26,349 nucleotides of DNA from Isohypsibius dastychi (Eukaryota > Tardigrada > Eutardigrada > Parachela > Isohypsibiidae): positions 1-26,349 of the forward strand of contig JAQIWT010000238.1 of the NCBI GenBank assembly GCA_034696485.1. The letters are read 5' to 3'. A program made the position numbers and the translations under genes. Under the pieces are notes generated by a model. It did no database searches and was not told the origin of the DNA. It worked only from the letters and a program-made list of their open reading frames with translations. Positions 16,064 through 26,349 of the stretch are shown here, in pieces (position 1 is the stretch's first letter; each line of letters opens with the position of its first letter).

Positions 16064-19000
16064 TTAACAGGCCACAAAATGCCATGATACTCCATAAATT
16101 CTACCAAGTGACAGACTAGCAATTTCTTTGAATGCAACTGAAGACAACATGAGATCGCCGCCTACACAGCCTCTGCATTTATCCACAATCTTTGCTTTCA
16201 CACTCTTCCCGTTGTACTTGACCAGTGCACATTTGTTGCAGATAGGCGCGCCATTCGGATTTGGCTTATTCCCATACACTTCAGGGCTGACTCCCATTAA
16301 GTATTCTGAGGCGTTATTCTTATACCCACAAGCTCCGATTCCCTTAACCACATAATGGAACGCTTCTCCTGTGTAATTAGAAGTGAAAAGATGCGTGGTG
16401 TTGTGGGTGATGGTGTGATTTTTCAGCTTGTGAGGTGTCCATGGAGCCTTCGTCCTGTTTCCATGAGGGACTTTGGTACCCGGATGGTGGAATGTATGGT
16501 TGTGTGAACCTGTGCTTGTTCGGTTCCTTGGAATTCTCGTGATGGTCATATTATGCTTCGGTGCGTGTGTCGTCTTATTCCAGGGAATCCTTGTGATCGT
16601 CCTGTTATGTTTCGGCCTTTTTGATGTCCTGTTTCTTGGAATTCTTGTTATGGTCTTGTTATGCTTAGGAGTCTTTGTTCTCTTTTTCCTCGGAATTCTT
16701 GTGACTGTCCTGTTATGCCTCGGGGCTTTAGTTGTATGATTCTTGTGAACCCTTGTGACGGTTCCGTTATGCCTCGGAGCCCTTGTGATGTGTGTTACGT
16801 TGGAATGAGGGTGTTTGGTGTGGAACATCACAGTGCGATTTCGGCCACCTGGGACTGTAACTCGCGTGCCTCGGGTTCTGTTGTGGTGTTCTCCGGTGTG
16901 GTGACCCGTGTGGTTATGCTCCGGTCCATGAGTCGTCCTTGGAGAATGCGTCGGGTGTGAACCTTCGGAATGTGATGTAGCGAATACTGAACTGGTGACT
17001 TCATGCATTCCCGTGACTTCGGAACCTGGTGACGTAGACCCGACCGAGAAATGGTTTGGCTCGGAGGTTGAATCTGGATGCTGTAAAGTGAATGATGATT
17101 CAGTCGTTCCATCTCCATCAGCCAACTCAAGATTATCAACATGAGGATGAATGCTTGCTGGTGTTTCGGAATGTGGAATGTCAGTCTCAGCTGACATGAA
17201 TTCATGTTCCGTAGAGCTTTCAGAATAAATCGGTTCATGTGTGGATTCTTCGGAAACGGGCAGCTCTGTAAGTTCTATGACCGATGAATGTGGGGAGCTA
17301 GAGTGGTATTCCGGAAATGGTGTGGACCCTCCAGTGAACTGTGAACCCCCGAAAGGATTATTGATAAATTCTGACTCGCTGCTGTGAACCCATGGTGTGT
17401 GAGATGTGCCTTGTTCGAATTGAGAAATCTCAAGTGGATGCGATGTTGTTGCTCGTTCGTCGTGCAAAGTGTGTTCACTGTCGCTCATGGGGTTCAGAGA
17501 AGATGCGAGTGTGCTGGTCTCATGTGACTCCTGAACTTCGTCTGGAAACCTTGGTGCATCAGTTTGAACTTCATATCCCAGTGTTGAGCTGGACAACCCC
17601 GGTTGTCGTTCATGTATCTGATCTGATCCCATGGTAGTTCTTTCTTCGCCGTTGCTCACTTGGATCAAAGGGGCTCCAGTTGATCCACCGTGCAGAGATT
17701 CAGAAGGTTCATTGGAAAATGGAAACCGCGATGTTTCCGCAATCAGCTCCTGGTTCAGTGGTGAACTCGATGTTGCTGGCTGGACACCGGGAAATAATTC
17801 TGGTCCCGCAAGTGTAGTCAGAAACGGACTGTCATTACTTGTGGGGACATGGGCATACTCACAATCTACAAAGTGCCAAGAAACTCCGTAGATCCTTCCC
17901 AAATCAATACTGGCGATTTGCCTGAAAGCAATAGTAGATAGCATTAAATCTCCTCCAACGCAGCCGGAGCATTTATCCACGATTTTAGCTTTCACACTTC
18001 TTCCATTGTATGTTACAAGTGCACATTTGTTGCAGATTGGTGCCCCATTTGGATTGGGATGACTTCCATAGACCTCGGGACTGACACCCATCAGGAACTC
18101 ACTGGCTTCATTTCTGTAGCCACAAGCACCGTGACCGGCAACCACGTAATAAAACGCTTCTCCTGTGTGGTTTCCTGATGTAGATGTATGCGATGGAGTT
18201 CTAACTGTAGTGTCGACATGATACATTTCCGGGATTTCGCTGAAAGGTTTCGAAGTTCCCGAAAATGGTTCTTGATTACTTGGAGCATTTGTGAAATCTG
18301 GCTGGTTTTCTGGAGACTGAATGGGTTGTGAAGCTGATGTGGTTTCGGTGATCACATTTCCTTCGCCGTTTGCTAAATTCCACGGGGAGCCAGTTGAAGT
18401 ACTGTGATATGATTCGTCAGGAATTTCGTTGGGAGATCTCGACGTTCCCCAGGGTGATTCGGGGATACTTGGAGCGTTCGTGACAGCTGGTTGAGTTTCG
18501 GGGAACTGTGTGGGTTGCATAGTCTGTCCAAGTTCGAAGGAGGAGCTCTCTCCACCGCTGACTGAATTCCACGGAGAGACGCTTGATGTGCTTGAGAACA
18601 TTTCAGAATTTTCACTCGGCAATCTTGATGTTTCCAATGGCATATCCGCGATCCATGGTGAATGAGAAGAACTCGGCTGGAGTTCAAAGCCAACAGTTGG
18701 ACCTTGTGGAAATCCAGTCGTTTCTGTAACTTCGTCAATGTGGAACCGATGTTCGTTGTCTTGGGGCAATGTCGAATGCGATGTACTGGTCAGAATTTCC
18801 AGCTCATTTGCATGTGTAGTTGGAGCTTCTACGGATAGAAGTTTCAGATATCGAACGTTATTCACGATATAGTTTTTAGAATCTGGATATCAAGTAGATT
18901 AAGTAAAACTGTGTACCTGATATATCGCTGTAGGATATTAGCGAAGATTCTGATGTCTCGCAATTTACGAAATGCCAAGTGGCTCCATAGATTCTTCCCA

Positions 19001-22000
19001 GTCCCAAACTAGCAATCTGTCTAAATGCCACTGTAGACAACATGAAGTCTCCTCCAACACAGCCAGAGCATTTATCCACGATTTTTGCTGTCACACTTTT
19101 TTCATTGTATGTAACAAGTGCACATTTGTTGCAGATTGGTGCCCCATTTGGATTGGGATGATTTCCAAAGACTTCAGGACTGACCCCCATCAGGAATTCA
19201 CTGGCATCATTTCTGTAGCCACAAGCACCGTAACCGGCAACAACGTAATAAAAGGCTTCGCCTGTGTGATTCCCTGACGTAAATGTGTGCGATGGAGTTC
19301 TAGTGCTTGACAGTGTAGTCTCGACATGGAGATTATCCGGGATGTCATTGAAAGGTTTCGAAGTTTGGGGTGGTTCCTGAATACTTGGAGCATTCGTAGA
19401 ATCTGGCTGGTTTTCGTGGAATTGCGTGGTATGCAACGTCTGTCCAAGTTCGAAGGAGGAGCTCTCTCCACCGTTGACTGAATTCCATGGAGAGGCGCTT
19501 GACGTGGTTGGGAACATTTCTGAAATTTCACTCGGTAATCTCGATGTTTCCGATGGCATATCCGCGATCCATGGTGAATGCGAAGAACTCGGCTGACTTT
19601 CGAAGCCAGCCGTTGGGCGTTGTGGAAATTCCGTCGTTAATGTTACTTCGTCAATGTGCAAACGATGATCGTTATCCTGAGGCAAGGTCGAATGCGATGT
19701 CGTGGTCAGAATTTCCAACTCATTTGTATGCGTAGTTGAGGTGTCTGCAAACAGAAAATTCTTAAAATTTTTAAAGGCGTAGTTTAGAGGAGCAAGAAAC
19801 CTATCCCAAAATGTAGAATCATGTACCTAATATGTCACTGTAGGGAATCAGCGGAGATTCAGATGTCTCGCAGTTAACAAAATGCCAAGTGGCTCCATAG
19901 ATTCTTCCCAGTCCTAAGCTAGCAATCTGTCTAAACGCTACTGTAGACAACATGAAGTCTCCTCCAACGCAGCCGGAGCATTTATCCACGATTTTCGCTG
20001 TCACACTCTTTCCATTGTATGTAACAAGTGCACATTTGTTGCAGATTGGTGCCCCATTTGGATTCGGATAACTTCCATATACTTCAGGACTGACACCCAT
20101 TAGGAACTCACTGGCATCATTTCTAAAGCCACAAGCTCCATAACCGGCAACCACGTAGTAAAATGCCTCGCCGGTGTAGTTTTCAGATAAAGTCGTGTGA
20201 TGCGTGGAATCGACAGTCGATGTGGTAGTGCTGATTTTAGGGAGTTCGAATGATTCATTTGGAGACTGAGGCATACCCGTGGATCTCTCTTGAATGGCTG
20301 GAGAGTCTGATACGATAGGCTGAAATTCCGAGAAAGCGGTGGGCTGCAAAGTTTGTGATGTTCCATCGAATGCGTTTCCTTCAGCGTTTATCGAATTCCA
20401 TGGAGAACTGCTTGAAGTTTCTTGGTACGTTTCTGGCATGTTATTCGGGGACCCAGAAGTACCGAAGATGGGTTCCTGGATATTTGGAGCATTTGTGATA
20501 GCCGGCTCAAAACCAGGGAACTGGGTGGGCTGCACAGTGCGCCCAACTTCGTCAACCGTGTTCTCCCCGCCATTCACCAAGTTCCATGAAGAGCCGAGGG
20601 TAGTGCTATGATACAATTCTGGTATTTCATTCGGAGATCTCGACGTTTCTGAGTGTGTGTCAGAGATCCATGGAGAACGTGAAGAGCTCGTTTGGGATTC
20701 CACGGTGTCTGTCGGACTTGATGGATATCCAGTAACACTTGGTTCGCCAATGTTCAGTCGATGTTCGTTGTCTTGGACCCACGGTGCATGAGTAGAGCTA
20801 GTCTGAATTTCGAAGTCACCTGAATGTATTGTTGAAGATTCTGCGAAAAACGATCAACGTTGTGAAGTATGAGACATAGATTGCTTATGTTAAAGGACAT
20901 TTTCTCAGTCAATCGTTTTACCTGGTAAGTCACCGTCGTGAACTAACGGTAAATCAGATGTCTCGCAGCCAATGAACTGCCAAGTGGCTCCATAGATTCT
21001 CCCCAGTCCCAAACTGGCAATTTGTCTGAACGCAATTGTTGACAACATGAAGTCACCTCCAACGCAACCTGAGCATTTGTCCACAATCTTTGCTTTCACG
21101 GTTCTCCCCATATAAGTTACCAATGCACATTTATTGCAGATTGGTGCGCCGTTCGGATTTGGCTTATTCCCATACACTTCAGGGCTAACGCCCATTAAGT
21201 ATTCTGAGGCGTTGTTTCTGAAACCGCAAGCGCCATAACCAGCCACCACATAGGAAAACGCCTGGCCGGTGTAATTTTGTGACAGAGCATCTGGAGAAAA
21301 CATAATTCCGTGTGGTCTTGTAATCCGATGTCCGCTCTTCTCAGTAACATCTGGACCGGCTGAACTAGTATGGACTTCTAAGTTTTCGGACGGTCGGAAT
21401 GTGACTTCTGCCAAGACAAACATTGGCACAAGGAACCTTCATTTAATTAATTTAGGATCTACCTTGTGAACTGCCATGATCTATCCAAGGTGATTGCGAG
21501 GAGGTGAATTGGAGTTCCGGATACTCTAGTGGCTTTGACTGAAAATCATTCTCGTTCGGCATATTCACCCGGAACTGGGATTCTCCAGCCAGAATTAAAG
21601 GGGATCTTGAAGTACCCGGCTGAAGTTCTGGAAGATCCGCTGGTCCAGATGGTATTTCCCATTTATTGAAAGGGTTTGCGGTCACTTTGTCTTCAGGCAG
21701 AAACGGTAGATTTGTTGCTGCGGCGTTTGGATATTCAGATGCCTCATTCAGAAATGTGGACTCAGATGTTCCGAGAACAGCGTCTGGATTCGACGACGAG
21801 GTGTGCGAAGTCCACTGAATTTCTGAGTTCACTGGTGATGCTGATGTGAAACCTGAAATATCTAGCTTTAACTTTCTTGGAACTGAACTAATGAATCCCA
21901 GATTGCTCACCTTGGAACTCATTGTTTTGAACCAAACTCGATTGCGTGTGAGCGGGTTGAGAATCAGGCTGTGGGGATTTGAATTCCGCTTCAGAGAACT

Positions 22001-25000
22001 GACTTCCTGGAGCCTGAGTTGGGGTTTCTTGAATCAACGGCGATTGTGAAGTTGGTGATGCAAATCCCAGCAGTTCCACATGACCTGGTGCCGTCTCTAT
22101 GATGTTTAATGGACTCAGTGAGTTAGTGCTTTCGGTAACCCATGAAGTGCTGGTTGTCCCGATGTTGAAAAGTTCGGTATTTCCATTAAACAGTGGAGAT
22201 TCTGATGCTACTGGAAGCCTCTCAGTAATCGATGGTGACTCCGAAGTGGCGGGATGAAATTCGGGATTCACTGCAGGGTGTGTCACGATTTCTGCTTCAA
22301 ACAACCTGTTTTAGTGATTGACTGACAAAGACACTGCGGTTTTCATCTCACCCTGAATATTGTTGTTTTGAACAAATGGAGCCTGGGTCACTATGGGTTG
22401 CAAATCTGCCGGTCCCGGTGTTATTTCCAAGTTTGCCGAAGAGCCAGTGGATGGATGTGAATCGGTGTTCTGAATTCCTGGCATTCGTGGAGAATCCGGA
22501 TGAAATTCATTCGTAGGCCGTGAAACAGTTTCTGGAAGAAAATTGAATTTTTCGATTTGATTAAGCAGAGCAAGCTGCTGGATCTTACCCTGAATATTCT
22601 CATTCTGAACCAATGGAGAGTTCGTCGCGCTGGGCTGAAAATCTACCGGTCGAACTGTCATTTCTACGTCACCGGAAAAGCTAGTTGAACTATGATGGCT
22701 GCTGTCCTGGACCCCTGGCGATTGCGTGGTATAGGGATGTAATTCTAGACCCATTGTCGTGGTACGTGATGCAGGTTCTGCCAATCAAAATTCCGAGTTT
22801 TCAGAATATTCGTTTTCAGGGAATTTTGGAAAAAATTATCATTGCACGGTTAATGCACCTGTTCCCAACATTCACTTTAAAACAACTGAAAAGCTCAACT
22901 CGTGTCAATCGTGACACACTACAAAAAAGGCCAAATAACATCTAGTCAGCACCATGTCACGCATCGCGGCCGGGGAACGGTCATCAAACCTCAATTTTGG
23001 AAAACATTTATCATTGCACAAGTAATGCGCCTCTGCCCAATATTCACATTGAAACAACTCAAAAGCTCAATTCGTTGCACCTTGGGTCACAGGCACTAAA
23101 CCTTCCGACGGTCGGGGTGATATTTCTGTATTGCTTGAAGAGCCCATCGTGAACCGAGATCCGCTCTCCTGGACTTCTGGAGAGCGGGAAGAGCTCGGCT
23201 GATGTTCCAGGCTTCCTGGCAATTATGGCGTTAGAATCACTCAGAAATATCTTCTGTACACTGCTCTGTAGTATAACCCTACCTGGAGTGCCAATGTTCT
23301 GAACAGCAGCCGGTGAACTCGTTACAGGCTGGCTGCCACCTAATCCAACAACCACGGAAGCTGCGTTCAGGAAAGGGTTCTCCTCTTTCAACATAGTTTC
23401 CAGATTTGCGAGGCTAACGTTTGCCAAACTGGCGTTCAGTTCTTTGAAAGCTCCGATGACCAAAAGTCCCGATCCGAGTTCCCCTGGCTCGCTGTCTCGA
23501 CCATTCGAAGATATCGACAAAGGTGCCGTTGTCCCCGCGGAGGGAACCTGGGAATTACCACCCACAAGCAGTGAAGTTCTCGTCGTTTCCGACACGGCAT
23601 TGTGGATAAATGAAGAGCTCGTGGTGCTAGGTTGGATTTCTGAGCCAGCGGGAAGAATTGACGAAGAAGCTGCCAAAATTTTGAAATGGAACTATTTCAT
23701 TAAACGTGCTTCAAGTTTTCATACCATGTATATCATTGCTTTGCACCAACGAGGAGCTAAGCGTTGCAACATGAGAGTCACTGGGTTGCGTTATCATCTC
23801 CGCCCCACCAGGTGAGTGTGTCGCAGAGTAACCTTCGCCAGTCTGTATCAGTGGAGAACCGGTCAAACCTGCTGGGAGTTCTTGGCCAAGGGGAGATCGC
23901 GAGTGAGCCTCTGCTCCGTGAGACGAATTTGCAGCATCGCTTGTTGATAACCATGAAGCTGTCGATCCGGTATTTTGAAGCCCAGAAAGATCGTCAACGG
24001 ACAGTGTTCCTGGAGAAGTTCCCGAAAATGAATCGTGGATAACTGACGACTGTGAGACACCCGGTGAGACATGAGCGCCTCCTGAAGACATCGATGTTAA
24101 ATCTGACATAGAAGTATGATGAAGCACCGGCGAACGCTTCTATACCGAACTTACCTTGAAGTTCGTTGTTTTGAAGTGGCTGTGATTGAGTTGCTTCATT
24201 TTCAAAATTCAGTGGCCGAGATGTAACTTCGGTGTTGTCAGAAGAGCCGATTGGGCGTTGTGTTCCAGTACCGGGAATCGTTTGAGAATGTGTTGTTACT
24301 TCGGGTTGAAATCCGGGTAGCATAGGAGTACTTGATGCAGAAACCACTTCGCCGGAGCTGTGACCTGCTTCGTTCATTGATAACCACGAAGGCCTGCTTG
24401 CGCCTGTACTTGTGGCTCCCAAAAGGTCATCAAGAGATACTGGACTTTGGGAGGTTGCTTCCAAAAGAGACTCATGTACGAACGGTGACCGAGAGGAGCT
24501 CAAGAGCGGATCGTTATTACCCGGTTGATGCGATACTGATTCTGTTGAAACTTCTAATTATTCCATGTAAGCCCTAGATGTTTGGCAAAGCTTACCTTGA
24601 ACTTTGCTGTCTTCGATCAGCTGAGAGGAACCAGTCACGGGCTGGGAATCTACTGGCCGCGAAGTGAATTCGGCTTGGTCGATGAATTTTGTTGGGGCGT
24701 TAGTTTCGCTGTTAGGAACGACTGGCGAAGCTGATGTTCCCGGATGGAATCCTGGAATTTCTGAACTATGAGACGTTGAGCCGGCATTAACAAATGGGAA
24801 TTCCGTGTTTGCAGTTTCTGGGAGGCTCGAAGAACTGGTGACGGAACTCTGTGGTAGCTCCAGATTTTCGTTCATGAGCGGCGATCTTGATGTCGGTGGC
24901 ACAGTATTTTGACTGAACAGAGGCTGCGAACTGGTGGACTGGAAATCCGAGTTCGCCGAAGGTAGCGAAACGGCATCTGTTAAAAACCAAAACATTCATG

Positions 25001-26349
25001 AAAGTACGAAATGATAGAAGGTGATACAACAAATGTGAGAGAAAACGATTGAATTTTGCTTACGCTTGCAGCCAGTGTACCTTAAGACCTTTCACTTATT
25101 ATTTCGACAATCACAGCCACTTGACAGAATCTCAGAATAGCTGGGTAACTCATATCGCCTGTTGGGCGCACGGACGCAAAATTTTAGTTTTTTCAGTTCG
25201 CTAATTCAGTTTGTCTTTCACTCACTCAGAGTTTTTTTTAAATGAAACGTGTTACGATCTCTATACCTGACCGGGAATGCAGAAGTCTTTGCCATCAATC
25301 TAAACCAACATCTAGTTTCTCATTGGTCTCTTACCTGAATATCCGTTGTTCGGAGGTAAATGCGAATGTATTGTGGCAGTCTGTGAATCCCCTGGCCTCA
25401 AAGTTGCACCAATCCCATCACCACCGAAGATGCTGATTGGAGATGTAGAACCAACATTCAAAATATACGGAGAATCTGATGATCCAGGTTGATTTCCAGA
25501 AACAACCGGCAATCGCGTCGAAGATTCGGCAGGTGAGTTGGCAGCATCGTTATTTCCGGAATTCGAAAAAGCAGTTGTACCACTCATGGTGAGGTCACCT
25601 GATGATGCTGGCCTCTGAGTAGTTTCTGAGAACGAGTCTTGGACCAAATTAAGCCCGGGTGATCCAGGTTGAAGCTGGGCAAACTCTGTCGGTAATTCAG
25701 TCTCGTTGAAAATATTCATGGTGTTATTTTCCGGCACCACGCCCACGACGCCGGCAAAAAAAAAATCGTTCCCATCAAGTGTGGAGTTAGTCTTTGAGCC
25801 ATTGAAGAACAAAGAGCTTGAGTTTCTATCTAAAGAAGATAACACATCCAGGATTTCCTGTTCAGTCGCGTTTGACGTCAGGTTTAGGTCGGCTGGAAAC
25901 GGCACGACACTCGCGTTCGTTACGACCCAAGGCCCTGAAAAGTCCGGAGTCAGGGAACCTGATCCAGACTCTGGGATGGACACAGTCTGTATTATATCCT
26001 GTGGTAGCCCACTTGACATCCCTGGTTGGAGCGGCATACTGCTTTCGCCAGCTGGATGCTGAATTTCTGCTGGCAGTGACGGCTGCGTTAAAAGACCACT
26101 AGAGCCTTGTGCAGGATTTAGTAGGGCATTCAGTGAATACCGCGTAGTTTCACTGTACTGGATTGTTTGAGATGAAACTACACTGTCATCACTTGGGAGC
26201 CGAGAACCAGCGGTTACTGGTATCGAAGAGCTGAATTCGTCTCCGGGACCTCGTGACATATGTAGTGGGTTTTCGGTGGATCCACCTGGATTCGCGTTTG
26301 AATCCACCAACGGCAAAGGAGAACTGCTTTCACCGCCAGACAGCGAAGG
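16064..26349 (-). CDS. Giant mucin-like secreted-type protein with five DPBB (expansin/RlpA-like) domains, 5' partial
   Basis: Fourteen exons: 26349(open)-25335, 24976-24596, 24541 (or 24553)-24155, 24102-23725, 23669-23283, 23215-23102, 22777-22589, 22531-22352, 22291-21911, 21852-21463, 21407-20922, 20840-19827, 19744-18917 and 18828-16064. All join in frame with every intron in phase 1, giving about 2,960 residues in the window; the start, and any signal peptide, lies beyond the edge. Exons 1-10 are Ser/Thr/Pro/Gln-rich low-complexity sequence with N-glycosylation sites. Exons 11-13 each end in one DPBB domain. Exon 14 (2.8 kb) has a DPBB in the middle, a basic sequon-rich repeat and a final DPBB ending at the stop. 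No membrane segment or GPI signal is seen at the C-terminus. Each barrel has six cysteines (GACG, ICNKC, VDKCSGC, final C). The family includes expansins, RlpA and fungal barwin-like proteins that bind or loosen polysaccharide. Here I infer an extracellular matrix, cuticle or mucus role. There could be two or more genes, but no internal stop or start requires it. Confidence 0.8.
16067..16378 (-). other. DPBB domain 5 (C-terminal)
   Basis: About 104 residues from NYTGEAFHYVV to the last cysteine before the stop codon. Landmarks: IGACGYKN, MGVSPEVYG, NPNGAPICNKC, KAKIVDKCRGCVGGDL, GRIYGVSWHFV. It is the most divergent copy next to domain 1, and it directly follows the basic repeat region. Confidence 0.85.
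16511..16780 (-). repeat. Five tandem 54-bp repeats coding basic, sequon-rich 18-mers
   Basis: Five units of 18 residues of the form (A/T/R)P(K/R)HN-x-T-(I/V)-TRIPRNRTS(K/T). Four units have IP after TR; the most N-terminal unit has VH. Each unit carries one or two N-x-T N-glycosylation sequons and several Arg, Lys or His. If glycosylated, the region would be a positively charged, heavily sugar-coated stalk before the last barrel. A less regular His/Asn/Thr-rich stretch continues on both sides. Confidence 0.85.
17861..18172 (-). other. DPBB domain 4
   Basis: From NHTGEAFYYVVAGHGACG to the cysteine in WHFVDC. It lies inside the long last exon, so the boundary to the following Ser/Thr-rich linker has no intron, unlike domains 1-3, each of which lies near an exon end. 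Confidence 0.85.
18172..18828 (-). repeat. Ser/Thr-rich leader of last exon, duplicate of exon 13 leader
   Basis: The protein from THANELEILTSTSHSTLPQD through ESSSFELGQT closely matches the start of exon 13 (19744-19271). The copy here contains one extra block of roughly 65 residues built on a SPWN / TNAPS / GTSxxPNEIPE pattern, which is also seen in exon 12. Confidence 0.75.
18960..19271 (-). other. DPBB domain 3
   Basis: From NHTGEAFYYVVAGYGACG to WHFVNC, followed by ETSESSLISYSDISG at the exon end. It is nearly identical to domain 2 at both protein and DNA level, which indicates recent duplication. Confidence 0.85.
19870..20181 (-). other. DPBB domain 2
   Basis: From NYTGEAFYYVVAGYGACG to WHFVNC, with the same post-domain tail (ETSESPLIPYSDILG) as domain 3. 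It lies at the 3' end of a 1-kb exon. Confidence 0.85.
20965..21275 (-). other. DPBB domain 1
   Basis: From NYTGQAFSYVVAGYGACG to WQFIGC, then a tail ETSDLPLVHDGDLPG like those after domains 2 and 3. It shares the EYLMGVSPEVYGNKPNPN variant with domain 5, while domains 2-4 have EFLMGV. Confidence 0.85.
22823..23076. repeat. About 82-bp direct repeat inside an intron
   Basis: Two imperfect copies (22823-22904 and 22994-23076, offset about 171 bp) lie in the 324-nt intron 22778-23101 of the giant gene. Shared words include ATCATTGCAC, AAACAACT and AAAAGCTCAA. The unrelated flanks suggest a duplicated segment or two copies of a small dispersed element. Confidence 0.75.
24977..25334 (-). other. 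Longest intron in the giant gene
   Basis: At 358 nt it is about six times the usual intron here. I looked for a skipped phase-1 cassette on the minus strand and found only tiny or stop-containing candidates, so I see no further exon. No repeat or RNA gene was recognised. Confidence 0.5.

Noticed and set aside
16473-16739. Plus-strand open frame that looks like a repeated multi-pass membrane protein
   Set aside because: It is the antisense of the 54-bp basic repeats; Arg/Asn/Thr codons read backwards give Leu/Val/Gly. The minus-strand frame is continuous with the DPBB domains.

Overview
The window is eukaryotic nuclear DNA, most likely from a small-genome animal. The coding regions are cut by many short GT-AG introns (mostly 47-90 nt). 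The recognisable proteins are a MAP3K-type kinase, an LRRC74-type leucine-rich-repeat protein and a full ABCC1/MRP-type transporter. Intron size and moderate GC would suit a tardigrade such as Hypsibius, but that is only a guess. All gene models were spliced by eye, using reading-frame continuity, splice signals and family motifs.

Layout. 1-604: no gene seen, a possible promoter. 605-1604 (+): a two-exon MAP3K-like kinase lacking the usual catalytic-loop lysine. 1605-3154: gene-free, with a palindromic GC-rich island, a CRE palindrome beside a 29-bp direct repeat, and an AT-rich satellite ending near a 13-G run. From 3155 onward every gene lies on the minus strand: a small five-exon hydrophobic protein of unknown family (3155-4038), a 12-exon basic/coiled-coil plus LRRC74-like protein (4093-8485), a 25-exon ABCC1-like transporter (8782-15052), a 1-kb spacer, and a giant secreted-type protein (16064 to beyond 26349) whose 5' end lies outside the window.

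The giant gene is the most unusual object. At least 14 exons encode about 2,960 residues of Ser/Thr/Pro-rich mucin-like sequence carrying five copies of an expansin/RlpA-like six-cysteine double-psi beta-barrel (DPBB) domain. Every intron in the window is phase 1, so every internal exon is a symmetric cassette. Several exons end in a common motif, and the exons carrying DPBB domains are recent duplicates of one another. All five barrels have Met where expansin-type barrels carry the functional Asp. The last exon also holds five 18-residue basic repeats dense in N-glycosylation sequons. I infer a structural or carbohydrate-binding extracellular matrix, cuticle or mucus protein built by exon duplication. 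No functional link between the neighbouring genes is evident.
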